A stretch of DNA of 21,401 bases from Chloroflexota bacterium (GTDB lineage Bacteria; Chloroflexota; Dehalococcoidia; JACQGW01), in the NCBI GenBank assembly GCA_016199325.1, contig JACQGW010000267.1:1-21401 (forward strand), given 5' to 3'. The notes beneath the pieces are model-generated. The model had not been told where the DNA came from and did no database searches. It saw only the letters and a program-made list of their open reading frames with translations. Below, in pieces: positions 7,177 through 14,730 of this stretch (position 1 is the first letter of the stretch; each line of letters opens with the position of its first letter). The translations under genes and the position numbers were made by a program.

Positions 7177-7283
7177 TGATGCACCTCGTCCAAGTCGCGG
7201 GGCATGAACCAGTGCAGATGCGGCACGAATCGTGCCAGGGCGCGGGCCACCATCCCGCTTGCTTGGCGCAGGGAACGCCGCGC

Positions 7284-8639
7284 TCAGGCTACCGGCACAG
7301 GCTCCATCAGCGCCATCGCTTCCGCGGCGACGAAGAGGGAGCCGGTGACACAGATGAGATCATCGGGACCGGCGAGGGAGTGCGCCCGGTCGAGCGCGGC
7401 CTCGACTGTCAGGCAGATCTCCGCTGGGCCGCCGGCCTGCTCGACCAGTTGCGCCAGCCAGACCGGCTCGGCAGCGCGGGGGTGGTGCGACCGCGTCGCC
7501 AGGATCAGATCGGCCACGCCCACCAGCTCGCCGACGATCCCCGCGACGTCCTTGTCGGCCGAGGCGCCGAGAATCAGGAACAGCCGCCGGTAGTCGAAGT
7601 ACTCCCGGAGCGCCTCGGCCAGGCGGCGCGCCGAATCCGGGTTGTGCGCGCCGTCGGCGACAACCAGCGGCCGGGAGCCGATGATCTCGAGCCGGCCCGG
7701 CCAGCGCACGGTCTCGAGTCCCTGACGGATCGCCGCGGGCGTGACCCGGACGCGCTGCTCAGCCAGACACTCCAGGGTGGCGACCGCAGCGGCGGCGTTC
7801 TCCTGCTGGTGGCGACCCAGCAATGGGATTCGCAGCTCGTAGCGACCGAGCCGACCGGTAACGACCAGCCGCTGGCCGATGCCGGCCGCCTCGCCGGGCC
7901 GGAGCCGGGCCGGCGGCTCGGCTGCTGCAAACGTGACGTCGGCGCCGACGCGGACGAGCCGCGCCCCCTGGGCCTCGGCCGTCGCCGCGATGACGGCCAT
8001 CGCCTCCGGTCGCTGCGGTGCCGCCACCACCACGCCGCCGGCCTTCACGATGCCCGCCTTCTCGCGGGCAATCGCCTCGATCGTCGAGCCGAGGATGTGC
8101 GTGTGGTCGAGGCTGACCGACGTGATGGTGGCGACGAGCGGATGGACGACGTTGGTCGCATCCAGGCGACCGCCGAGACCGACCTCCAGCACCTGGAAGT
8201 CGGCATCGCGCTCGGCGAAGAAGCAGAACGCCAGCGCCGTCGCGATCTCGAAGGTCGACACAGGGCCGTGACACGCCTCGGCCATCACTCGTTCGACGGC
8301 CGGGCGGACCCGCTCGACCAGCGCGGCGAACTCAGCCGGCGCGATGGGCTCGCCGTCGAGTTGGATGCGCTCGCGGAAGTGGTGCAGATGCGGCGACGTG
8401 AAGAGCCCCACCCGATACCCGGCCGCGCGCAAAGCCGACGCAATCATCGCCGCGGTGCTGCCTTTTCCCTTCGTCCCGGCGATGTGGACGGCCGGGATCC
8501 GGCGATGCGGGTCGCCGAGCTCGGCCAGCAGGCGCGCCATCCGACTGAGGTGAAACTGCTCGGCCGAATAGCGCTCGGTCTTCGACCGCTCGTAATCCGT
8601 GAACCCCAGGATGTAGTCGAGAGCTTCCTGCTCGTTCAT
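7284..8639 (-). CDS. folC: Bifunctional folylpolyglutamate synthase / dihydrofolate synthase
   Basis: A 451-aa Mur-ligase-type enzyme that adds glutamate to dihydropteroate and folates using ATP. The P-loop is GTKGKGST (55-62), followed by FTSPHLHHFRERI. The metal- and folate-binding stretch LEVGLGGRLDATNVV, the SLDHTHILG motif and ADGAHNPDSA in the C-terminal domain all match FolC. ATG 8639 is preferred because the family opens close to MNEQEALDYILGF; an in-frame TTG at 8672 would add 11 atypical residues. It begins 29 bases after the Wzz-like gene ends and should be co-transcribed with it, though no functional link between them is obvious. Confidence 0.9.
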   Translation of the reverse strand: MNEQEALDYILGFTDYERSKTERYSAEQFHLSRMARLLAELGDPHRRIPAVHIAGTKGKGSTAAMIASALRAAGYRVGLFTSPHLHHFRERIQLDGEPIAPAEFAALVERVRPAVERVMAEACHGPVSTFEIATALAFCFFAERDADFQVLEVGLGGRLDATNVVHPLVATITSVSLDHTHILGSTIEAIAREKAGIVKAGGVVVAAPQRPEAMAVIAATAEAQGARLVRVGADVTFAAAEPPARLRPGEAAGIGQRLVVTGRLGRYELRIPLLGRHQQENAAAAVATLECLAEQRVRVTPAAIRQGLETVRWPGRLEIIGSRPLVVADGAHNPDSARRLAEALREYFDYRRLFLILGASADKDVAGIVGELVGVADLILATRSHHPRAAEPVWLAQLVEQAGGPAEICLTVEAALDRAHSLAGPDDLICVTGSLFVAAEAMALMEPVPVA

Positions 8640-8668
8640 GCGCGGTGCCAACCTCACTCGGGCAAACG

Positions 8669-9421
8669 TCAACCAGCGGGACGGGGACTCGACGCCGCGG
8701 GCGGTGCCGGGCCGACGCCACGCCGAGCGCCGGCGCTCTCGGCCGGGATTTCGCCGAGCACCGGGACGCCGAGCAGCCGCTCGACGTCGTCGGCATCGCG
8801 GACGGACGTGTCGACGTATTCGAGCAAGAGCGCCAGCCCGACGCCGGCGGCAAGCGCCAGGGCAACGCGGACGGCCAGGTCGATGTAGCTCCGCGAGCCG
8901 GCCACGACCGGCACGACGACGGCCGGGTCAATCTGCCGGATCGCGACCACGTCGCCGGGGTACTGCGCCAGGAGCTCCGGGCCCCGCGATTCGAGCACCC
9001 GGCCAATGGCCGAGGCGATGCGCCCCGTCAGGTCCGGATCCGCGGTGGTGACGGCGACGGAGAGGACGCGGTGGGTCTTCTTCGGGCGCTCGGCGCTCTG
9101 GATCATCTCCGGGCTGATGGCCGGGTCGTTCAGCTCGGCGGCCACCGCCTGGGCGAACACTCGGCTGCCGACGATCTCGCTCAGGTCGTCGACCAGGTAC
9201 TCGGTGCTGAGAAAGGCGTAGTACCGCGGGTCGTAGGAGCGGCTGCCGCCCTCGGCGCCGGACGCCTGTGGCGGCACGCTGACGACGAATCGGACGGTTG
9301 CCTGGTAGCTCTGGCGGACCCGATCGCCGACGGCCAGCGTCAACGCGGCGACGGCCACGGCCAGCAGGGTCGGGATCCACCACCAGCGAACGATCAGGCG
9401 CCGGTACTCTCGCAGCTCCAT
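8669..9421 (-). CDS. Wzz/YveK-like polysaccharide chain-length regulator
   Basis: A 250-aa inner-membrane protein with the polysaccharide co-polymerase layout: a short cytoplasmic start (MELREYRRLIVRWWW), a first membrane segment at 14-32, an extracytoplasmic region, a second membrane segment at about 182-200, and a cytoplasmic tail with DTSVRDADDVERLLGVPVLGEIP (quoted in part), typical of this family. Such proteins control length and export of capsular or exopolysaccharide chains, usually with a tyrosine kinase. The tail here ends without a kinase domain and no kinase gene is adjacent, so the partner must be elsewhere. ATG 9421 has a GAGGG stretch about 4 bases upstream. Confidence 0.8.
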   Translation of the reverse strand: MELREYRRLIVRWWWIPTLLAVAVAALTLAVGDRVRQSYQATVRFVVSVPPQASGAEGGSRSYDPRYYAFLSTEYLVDDLSEIVGSRVFAQAVAAELNDPAISPEMIQSAERPKKTHRVLSVAVTTADPDLTGRIASAIGRVLESRGPELLAQYPGDVVAIRQIDPAVVVPVVAGSRSYIDLAVRVALALAAGVGLALLLEYVDTSVRDADDVERLLGVPVLGEIPAESAGARRGVGPAPPAASSPRPAG

Positions 9422-9440
9422 TCGGCCCTCGCGGGGAACC

Positions 9441-9470
9441 TTGATCCCCCGGTAACTGTGGCCGTATAGT
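9441..9470 (+). promoter_or_regulatory. Predicted promoter for the D-Ala-D-Ala carboxypeptidase gene, sharing its -10 with the opposing promoter
   Basis: On the plus strand TTGATC (9441-9446) and TATAGT (9465-9470) are 18 bp apart. The -10 bases are the same base pairs that form TACTAT on the other strand, shifted by one. Transcription would start near 9477, giving a leader of about 180 bases before the GTG at 9659. Confidence 0.45.
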
Positions 9471-9493
9471 ACCACAGACGCGGCCGCCGGCAA
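9466..9493 (-). promoter_or_regulatory. Predicted promoter for the Wzz-folC operon
   Basis: On the minus strand TTGCCG (9488-9493) and TACTAT (9466-9471) are 16 bp apart and the -10 is preceded by TGG, an extended -10. The transcript would start near 9459, about 38 bases before the ATG at 9421. Confidence 0.5.
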
Positions 9494-9504
9494 AGATCGG
9501 GCGG

Positions 9505-9605
9505 TGGCATACCGCTTGCGCGGGCATCCACTGCGTCGGCTTCTTGCTGATCGCCGACCGCTGATCGCCGACGACTGGTGATGGCATGCCGCTTGCGCGA
9601 GCGGC
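9505..9605. repeat. Direct repeats and a heptamer-period duplication in the carboxypeptidase leader
   Basis: A 21-bp sequence beginning TGGCAT recurs at 9505-9525 and 9582-9602 with two mismatches. Between them, at 9546-9573, the 14-bp unit GCTGATCGCCGACC occurs twice in tandem (last base differs), i.e. four seven-base steps. The second 21-bp copy runs into a hairpin: GCCGCT (9588-9593) with AGCGGC (9600-9605) around a 6-base loop. Confidence 0.65.
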
Positions 9606-9658
9606 CCCTGCTGTGGCAGTCCCTCGAATGCGTCGTTGCCCAGGGAGAGGAGCGATCC

Positions 9659-10669
9659 GTGAGAATACGTTCCCCTGTCCTTCGCCAGATCATGCACCTG
9701 CTGGTGCTCCTATCGGTTTTTCTCGGCAGCGTCACGCTCCTGCCGGGGAACCAGCCCGGCCCGGCTATTGCCCAGGCCGCGCCGGCGATTGCACCGCCCC
9801 GGATCTCCGGCCAGGCTGCCGTCGTCATCGACGATACCACCGGACAGGTCGTCTACGAGCAGAACGCCCATCAGCACCTGCCCCCGGCCAGCACGACGAA
9901 GGTCGTCACCGCCCTCGTCGCCCTCCAGCACTCCGCCCTCCAGGACATTGTCCGGGTCGACGTCGAATGGTCCGACCTGGAGGACAGCACGATCATGGGG
10001 CTCCTGCGCGGGGAGATCGTCACTCTCGAGGATCTGCTCTACGGCCTGATGCTGCCATCGGGGAACGACGCCGCTGTGGCGATTGCCCGCCACGTCGGCG
10101 GCACCGAGGAGCGGTTCGTCCAGATGATGAACGACGAGGCGAAGCGGCTCGGTCTGACGGACAGCCACTTCGCCAATCCTCACGGGCTGGACGCCGAGGG
10201 GCACTACACCAGCCCCTACGACCTCGCCCAGTTCGCCCGGCTGGCGATGCGCAATCCCGCCTTCGCGGCCATCGCGGCGGCGCCCAACGCCGCGCGGCAC
10301 GGCAAGCAGGTGTACTCCCTGCGGAACATCAATCGCGTCTTGCGGGTCTATCCCGGTGCGACGGGCGTGAAGACCGGGTACACCGATAACGCCTGGCAGA
10401 CCGTCGTCGCCTCGGCGAACCGCAACGGCCGGCCGGTGTACGTCGCCGTCATGCGAAGCTGGGACTACGCCGGCGACGCCGTGGCGCTCTTCGACTACTT
10501 CTACGCGACGACCGGCGACCGCGGGGCCGAACAGCGAGCCGCCCTGGCCGACGGCGTTCTGTCGGCGGCGCAGATCCGAGCCCGCGGCTGGACAGAGCCA
10601 CCCCCACCCTGGCAGTCTCCCCGCCTGCCGAAGGTTCCGCGGATTGATGGATTCAACCTGTGGGAATAG
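9659..10669 (+). CDS. D-alanyl-D-alanine carboxypeptidase (DacF/PBP5-like, peptidase S11)
   Basis: A 336-aa secreted penicillin-binding protein that trims the terminal D-Ala from peptidoglycan stem peptides. It has a signal peptide (about residues 1-40, ending AIAQA-APA), then the S11 domain with the nucleophile motif STTK (S78, K81), SGN (134-136) and KTG (238-240). SGQAAVVIDDTTGQVVYEQN before the active serine is also typical. There is no clear C-terminal membrane-anchoring helix; the end is short and proline-rich, so it may be released or held loosely. GTG 9659 is supported by GGGAGAGGAG (9643-9652) 6 bases upstream. It stands alone on the plus strand with its own leader. Confidence 0.88.
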   Translation: MRIRSPVLRQIMHLLVLLSVFLGSVTLLPGNQPGPAIAQAAPAIAPPRISGQAAVVIDDTTGQVVYEQNAHQHLPPASTTKVVTALVALQHSALQDIVRVDVEWSDLEDSTIMGLLRGEIVTLEDLLYGLMLPSGNDAAVAIARHVGGTEERFVQMMNDEAKRLGLTDSHFANPHGLDAEGHYTSPYDLAQFARLAMRNPAFAAIAAAPNAARHGKQVYSLRNINRVLRVYPGATGVKTGYTDNAWQTVVASANRNGRPVYVAVMRSWDYAGDAVALFDYFYATTGDRGAEQRAALADGVLSAAQIRARGWTEPPPPWQSPRLPKVPRIDGFNLWE

Positions 10670-10699
10670 GATTTGTCCCCAGAGATCGGGGAGCGCACG

Positions 10700-10752
10700 T
10701 CCGATGCCCGCCAGGCCATATGGCGCAAGCGGATCGCATCATCGTCGGGCAT
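10700..10752 (-). pseudogene. Truncated start of a HEPN (HepT-like) toxin gene
   Basis: The frame starting at the ATG 10752, overlapping the end of the MNT gene by 14 bp, reads [12 protein letters not shown] and then loses similarity. This resembles the opening of HEPN-domain partners of MNT proteins (typically a few acidic residues, then RLRHMLDAAREA). After about 16 residues the frame runs into sequence antisense to the carboxypeptidase end with no HEPN features. The overlap is the arrangement expected of an intact MNT-HEPN pair. The right boundary is firm, the left is approximate, and the match is short. Confidence 0.5.
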
Positions 10753-11041
10753 ATTGGACCTCCGCAGATTCCAGGACCTTTTGCCGGAAATAGCGACTCA
10801 GGTCGGCGGGAGTTCTCAAGTCCACCTTTCGTCCCAGCAGCTCGGAAAGCTCGATCTCCATACCAGCGAGGCGGATGAGCCCGACCGGGAAGCCGGGCTC
10901 AAGCTCCACGAGCACGTCGACGTCGCTATCCGGTCGGAAGTCGTCCCGCAGGACCGACCCGAAGAGGGCGAGCTTGCGAATGTGGTGGCGCCGGCAGAAC
11001 TCAGCGATCCGTTCACGGTCGATCGGGATTCGAGCGCTCAT
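10739..11041 (-). CDS. MNT-type minimal nucleotidyltransferase (MntA-like antitoxin family)
   Basis: A 100-aa protein with the minimal nucleotidyltransferase signature G28-S29 followed by D40-x-D42 ([20 protein letters not shown]), the metal-binding core that transfers a nucleotide. In HEPN-MNT toxin-antitoxin pairs the MNT partner neutralises the HEPN RNase by adding AMP to it. Residues 60-90 ([23 protein letters not shown]) complete the normal domain length. Only a stub of the HEPN gene follows, so this is probably an orphan antitoxin or a decaying module. Only a weak ribosome binding site is seen upstream of the ATG, and a TACAAT box at 11049-11054 sits so close that the mRNA could be leaderless. 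Confidence 0.82.
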   Translation of the reverse strand: MSARIPIDRERIAEFCRRHHIRKLALFGSVLRDDFRPDSDVDVLVELEPGFPVGLIRLAGMEIELSELLGRKVDLRTPADLSRYFRQKVLESAEVQYARR

Positions 11042-11048
11042 ATTCCCA

Positions 11049-11054
11049 ATTGTA
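11049..11054 (-). promoter_or_regulatory. Possible -10 box for the MNT gene (leaderless transcript)
   Basis: TACAAT on the minus strand ends 7 bases before the ATG at 11041. A transcript starting at the usual distance would begin at or next to the start codon. No good -35 is visible, so this is tentative. Confidence 0.3.
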
Positions 11055-11096
11055 CACGCTACGCTGTCGTACAGGCGATGAATGATACTGACGACC

Positions 11097-12317
11097 CTAT
11101 TGTGGCGTTGGCGTTGCCGCGGGCGGCCGGCGGTGGCGAACGGCCGTCAGTCCCTCCTTGGCCAGGTCGAGTGCGGGATTGAGCTTCAGCGCGCGCTCGA
11201 AGGCGGTCTGGGCCTCGGCCAGCCGGTCGGCGTTGTAGTAGCTCCAGCCCAGGCCGGCCAGGTTCACGGCATCGCGCGCGGTCAGATCGCCGGCAAGCTT
11301 GATCGCCTTCTCGAACTGCTCCGCCGCCGTCCGATAGTCCCGCTGAACGTAGGCAATCCAGCCGAGGTAGGCGTGCGCCGGGCCGAAAGCAGGGTCGACT
11401 TCGAGTGCCTTCTGGAACTGGAGCGCGGCGAGCTCGTGCTTCTCCTGGTTGTAGTAGGTCCGGCCGAGTCCTTCGTAGCCGCGCGGCTCGTCTGGCTGGA
11501 GCTGGATGGCCGACTCGAAGGCGGCGATCGCCTCGGCGTCGCGACGGAGGGCGCGGAGCACGGCGCCCAGTTGGCGGTGGGCGTGCGCCTGGTTGGGCGC
11601 GAGATCGATGGCGCGCCGGTACGCCTCGGCGGCGCGGGCGTACTCGCCCTGGCTTTCGAGCACGTACGCGTGGGCGCGCTGGACGGCCGCGCTCGCCGGG
11701 GCCAGTGCCAGCGCGCGTTGGACAGCGCCAACGGCCTCCTCCCATCGGCCGCGATCGGCGTAGGCCTCGGCGAGACAGACGTGCGCCTCGGCGGCGGTCG
11801 CGTCAAGATCGACTGCGCGAAGGCATGCCTGCGTGGCGCGCTCGGCCTGGCCGGCCCAATCGAGCGCCTGCCCCAGCGCTGCCCACGCCTTGGCGCTCCG
11901 CCGGTCGAGCTCGGTGGCTCGCTCGCCGGCCTCGATCGCCCGTTGGAACTGGCCGGCAAGGAGCTGGGCCTGGCTCAGCTTCACGAAGGTCACGGCGGAA
12001 CCGCCGGCGCGCGCCGCAGCGAGAAACGCGGCCGCTGCCTCAGCCGATCTCCCCTCCCGCATCAGCTCGTCCCCGCGGGCCATGAAGCTGGCCGAATCGG
12101 GAGTCGGCGTCGCCGTTGCCGTCGGCGTAGGCGGAATGGACGTCGGCGTCGTGGCCGGGAGCAACGCGCGCGCGACCGTGTCGGCCGGAGAGCCCGAGAG
12201 CGCGCCGCCCAGCGATCGGCCGGCCAGCACAGCCACGGCGATCGCCGCGCCGATCGCCACCAGCGCGACGACGAGTCTAGCGAGACAGCCTGGTCGGCGT
12301 CTCCGGCGGAAGTCCAT
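11097..12317 (-). CDS. Membrane-anchored TPR-repeat protein
   Basis: A 406-aa protein with a basic N-terminus (DFRRRRRPG), one membrane segment at about residues 15-38 ([19 protein letters not shown]), a Thr/Pro-rich linker and then about nine or ten tetratricopeptide repeats reaching nearly to the end. Repeats show the family pattern, for example [20 protein letters not shown] and [20 protein letters not shown], and should form a superhelix outside the membrane that binds protein partners. It ends with another short TPTP tail. ATG 12317 is preferred because GAGG lies 6 bases upstream; TTG 12353 would add 12 residues. It lies downstream of purH, separated by 227 bp containing two repeat types, so co-transcription is uncertain. 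Specific role unknown. Confidence 0.82.
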   Translation of the reverse strand: MDFRRRRRPGCLARLVVALVAIGAAIAVAVLAGRSLGGALSGSPADTVARALLPATTPTSIPPTPTATATPTPDSASFMARGDELMREGRSAEAAAAFLAAARAGGSAVTFVKLSQAQLLAGQFQRAIEAGERATELDRRSAKAWAALGQALDWAGQAERATQACLRAVDLDATAAEAHVCLAEAYADRGRWEEAVGAVQRALALAPASAAVQRAHAYVLESQGEYARAAEAYRRAIDLAPNQAHAHRQLGAVLRALRRDAEAIAAFESAIQLQPDEPRGYEGLGRTYYNQEKHELAALQFQKALEVDPAFGPAHAYLGWIAYVQRDYRTAAEQFEKAIKLAGDLTARDAVNLAGLGWSYYNADRLAEAQTAFERALKLNPALDLAKEGLTAVRHRRPPAATPTPQ

Positions 12318-12421
12318 GCTGCGCCTCGACGTGGCCTCTGGAGCGGTCTCCAAGAGGCTTGACTACGCAAGCGAGTAGTGGAACACCACAGTGACCTTGA
12401 TGGGTAGCGCCCGCCGAACGC

Positions 12422-12449
12422 TGACGCATGACGTATGACGTATGATATC
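12422..12449 (+). repeat. Heptamer array between purH and the TPR gene
   Basis: Four adjoining seven-base units: TGACGCA, TGACGTA, TGACGTA, TGATATC. The array lies between an 8-bp inverted repeat, CTTGATGG (12396-12403) and CCATCAAG (12462-12469), which may be chance. Confidence 0.7.
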
Positions 12450-12491
12450 GGCAAGCCGCATCCATCAAGATGAACGTGGCAGGCCAGTAGT

Positions 12492-12515
12492 TTTCTTGGC
12501 GTCTTTCTTGGCGTC
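12492..12515. repeat. 12-bp tandem duplication of the GCCAAG type
   Basis: TTTCTTGGCGTC occurs twice in perfect tandem, followed by CTGGCGGTTCGG. Read on the minus strand it is a GACGCCAAGAAA repeat just after the purH stop. No gene is visible in 12318-12544; this repeat and the heptamer array are its visible content. Confidence 0.7.
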
Positions 12516-12544
12516 CTGGCGGTTCGGCCTCTCTCGGAGCCGCG

Positions 12545-14104
12545 CTAGTGGCGGAAGTGCCGCCGGCCGGTGAACACCATTGCCATGTGGTGATCATTGG
12601 CTACCCGGATGGCGTCGTCGTCGCGGATCGAGCCACCGGGTTGGATAATCGCCGTCACGCCGGCACGAGCAGCCGCCTCGATGCCATCGGGAAACGGAAA
12701 GAAGGCGTCCGAAGCCAGGACGGCGCCGACGGCGCGCTCTCCAGCGCGCCTGGCGGCGATCTCGACGCTGGTCACCCGATTCGGCTGTCCGGCGCCCACG
12801 CCGACGAGCATCAGGCTCCTCGTCAGGACGATCGCGTTCGAGCGCACGTGCTTGACGGCCCGCCAGCCGAAGAGCAAATCGGTCAGCTCGTCGAGCGTGG
12901 GGCTTCGATGGGTGACAACCCGCACCTCGACGGCGTCTTCGGCGGTCTCGTCGCGCGTCTGGACGACGAACCCGCCGCCGATCCGGCGGAGCTCCAGCTC
13001 GCGCTGGAGGGCGGCGAGCTCGACGGACACCTGTGGACGCGGCGTGACGGGCAGCCGCAAGATCCGGAGGTCTCGACGCCCTCGCAGCACCTCGAGCGCC
13101 GCGTCGTCGTAGCCGGGCGCCACGACGACCTCGAAGAAGACATCGCGAATCGCGCCGGCCGTCTCTATGTCGATGGGCCGGTTCGCCGCGACGATGCCGC
13201 CGTAGGCCGACACCGGATCCCCGGCGAGCGCCCGCCGGAAGGCGGTCGCCAGCTTGGCATCACTGGCCAGCCCGCAGGGGTTGGCGTGCTTGACGATGGC
13301 AACGGTCGGCGCAGCGAAGTCGGCAGCCGCCAGCCAGGCGGTATCGGCGTCCAGGTAGTTGTTGTACGAGAGCGCCTTGCCGTGCAGTTGCTCGGCCTGG
13401 ACGACGCCGTCGCGCAGCGCGCTGTACCGGCTGAGCTCGCGATAGACGGCGGCCTGCTGGTGCGGGTTCTCGCCGTACCGGAGATCGCCCACCTTCGCCA
13501 TCGCCATCGTGTAGACTTCGGGGAACAGGTCGTCGGCCGTTCGCAGGAACTCGGCGACGGCCGTATCGTAGGCGGCGGTGTGCGCGAACGCCTTGGCGGC
13601 CAGTCGCCGCCGCATCTCGACCGGCGCACCCCCATCCTGCAGGGCCGCCAGAATCATGTCGTAGTCGGCGGGATCCACGACGGGCAGGACGTCCAGGTAG
13701 TTCTTCGCCGCCGCCCGCAGCAGGGTCACCCCGCCGATGTCGATGTTCTCGATCGCCACGTCGAGGGCGACCGATGGATCGGCGACTGTTTGCGCAAACG
13801 GATAGAGGTTGTTGGCGACGAGGTCAATGGGCGCGATGCCGTGCCGCCTGAGCTCCGCCAGATGGTCGGGCCGGTCTCGGCGGGCCAGAATGCCGCCGTG
13901 GATGGCCGGATGGAGGGTTCTCACCCGCCCGTCGAGCATCTCGGGGAAGCCGGTCAGCGCGTCGACCGGACCGACCGGGATGCCGGCCTCCCGCAGGGTT
14001 CGCAGCGTGCCGCCGGTCGAGGAGAGCTCATAGCCGAGCCGAACGAGCCCTCCGGCAAAGGAAACCAGCCCCCGCTTGTCGTAGACCGAGAGGATAGCGC
14101 GCAT
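12545..14104 (-). CDS. purH: Bifunctional AICAR transformylase / IMP cyclohydrolase
   Basis: A 519-aa enzyme for the last two steps of purine synthesis: formylation of AICAR using 10-formyl-THF, then ring closure to IMP. Residues 1 to about 130 are the MGS-like cyclohydrolase domain (SVYDKRGLVSFA, STGGTLRTL, GRVRTLHPAIHGGILARR). The rest is the transformylase with the catalytic K272-H273 in KHANPCG, then SDAFFPFPDGIE, PGGSIRDDD and the closing VFTGRRHFRH, so it is full length. AAGGAG lies 6 bases upstream of the ATG. It follows the GTPase gene by 44 bp, part of which is a heptamer array, and is probably in the same transcript. Confidence 0.95.
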   Translation of the reverse strand: MRAILSVYDKRGLVSFAGGLVRLGYELSSTGGTLRTLREAGIPVGPVDALTGFPEMLDGRVRTLHPAIHGGILARRDRPDHLAELRRHGIAPIDLVANNLYPFAQTVADPSVALDVAIENIDIGGVTLLRAAAKNYLDVLPVVDPADYDMILAALQDGGAPVEMRRRLAAKAFAHTAAYDTAVAEFLRTADDLFPEVYTMAMAKVGDLRYGENPHQQAAVYRELSRYSALRDGVVQAEQLHGKALSYNNYLDADTAWLAAADFAAPTVAIVKHANPCGLASDAKLATAFRRALAGDPVSAYGGIVAANRPIDIETAGAIRDVFFEVVVAPGYDDAALEVLRGRRDLRILRLPVTPRPQVSVELAALQRELELRRIGGGFVVQTRDETAEDAVEVRVVTHRSPTLDELTDLLFGWRAVKHVRSNAIVLTRSLMLVGVGAGQPNRVTSVEIAARRAGERAVGAVLASDAFFPFPDGIEAAARAGVTAIIQPGGSIRDDDAIRVANDHHMAMVFTGRRHFRH

Positions 14105-14117
14105 CGTGGACTCCTTC

Positions 14118-14145
14118 GATGGCCGATGGCCGATAGGCGATGGAC
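14118..14145 (+). repeat. Heptamer array between the GTPase gene and purH
   Basis: Four adjoining seven-base units on the plus strand: GATGGCC, GATGGCC, GATAGGC, GATGGAC. It lies immediately upstream of the purH ribosome binding site. Confidence 0.65.
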
Positions 14146-14148
14146 CGA

Positions 14149-14724
14149 TTATAGCCGGGCGATGACCAGTTTGCAGACCGATCGCAGCGTCGGAAACACG
14201 CCCTCGCCGGTCGACGCCGTCGCCGGGAAAGCCGGCCGTCGGAGCGCGTTCAGGCGCGCATCGAGGACCGGGAGCGGCGTTGCGTCCGGCAGATCACGCT
14301 TGTTGTACTGAAGGACGAGCGGCACCTCCCGGAGCCCGCGCCCCTGCCAGCGGAGCACGGTGTCCAGCTCGTGGATGGCGTGGACGTTGTCGCGCAGGCG
14401 TTCTCGCTGGGAATCGGCGACGAGGACGACGCCGTCGACCCCGGCCAGGAGCGCCTGGCGGGTTCGCTGGAAGACCACCTGTCCCGGCATGGCGTAGAGG
14501 TGGAAGCGGGTCTTGAAGCCGGCGACCTCCCCCAGGTCGAGCGGGATGAAGTCGAAGAAGAGCGTTCGGTCGGTGTCCGTGGCGAGCGAAACGAGCTCAC
14601 CGCGCGCCTCCCGGGGCACGTGGGTCGAGATGTACTTCAGATTAGTCGTTTTTCCCCCATAGCCGGGGCCATAGTAGACGATCTTGAAGTGGAGCTCTCG
14701 AGCGGCAACGTTGATGAGCGCCAC
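14149..14724 (-). CDS. MglA-like small GTPase
   Basis: A 191-aa Ras-like GTPase of the bacterial MglA type. The P-loop is GPGYGGKTT (G19 to T27), followed by NLKYI; the switch region TDRTLFFDFIPLDLG matches MglA. Switch 2 reads YAMPGQ (78-82 region), lacking the usual aspartate of DxxG as in other MglA proteins. NKRD (141-144) gives guanine specificity. MglA proteins with roadblock-domain partners control cell polarity, motility or surface-protein localisation. The roadblock gene ends 6 bp upstream, the classic pairing. The start is GTG 14724. Confidence 0.88.
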   Translation of the reverse strand: MALINVAARELHFKIVYYGPGYGGKTTNLKYISTHVPREARGELVSLATDTDRTLFFDFIPLDLGEVAGFKTRFHLYAMPGQVVFQRTRQALLAGVDGVVLVADSQRERLRDNVHAIHELDTVLRWQGRGLREVPLVLQYNKRDLPDATPLPVLDARLNALRRPAFPATASTGEGVFPTLRSVCKLVIARL

Positions 14725-14730
14725 GCGCCG

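Noticed and set aside
7177..7283. A possible small minus-strand peptide from the ATG at 7253, between folC and the zinc-ribbon gene.
   Set aside because: It has no recognised features, no clear ribosome binding site, and its frame then runs antisense through other genes; the gap is better read as a short spacer.
10676..10692. Hairpin TCCCC/GGGGA after the carboxypeptidase gene as a terminator.
   Set aside because: The stem is only 5 bp and no T-run follows it.
11082..14311. Very long plus-strand open frames opposite the TPR gene (426 codons) and purH (587 codons).
   Set aside because: They are antisense to strongly recognisable proteins, have no domain sense and arise from the high GC content that removes stop codons.
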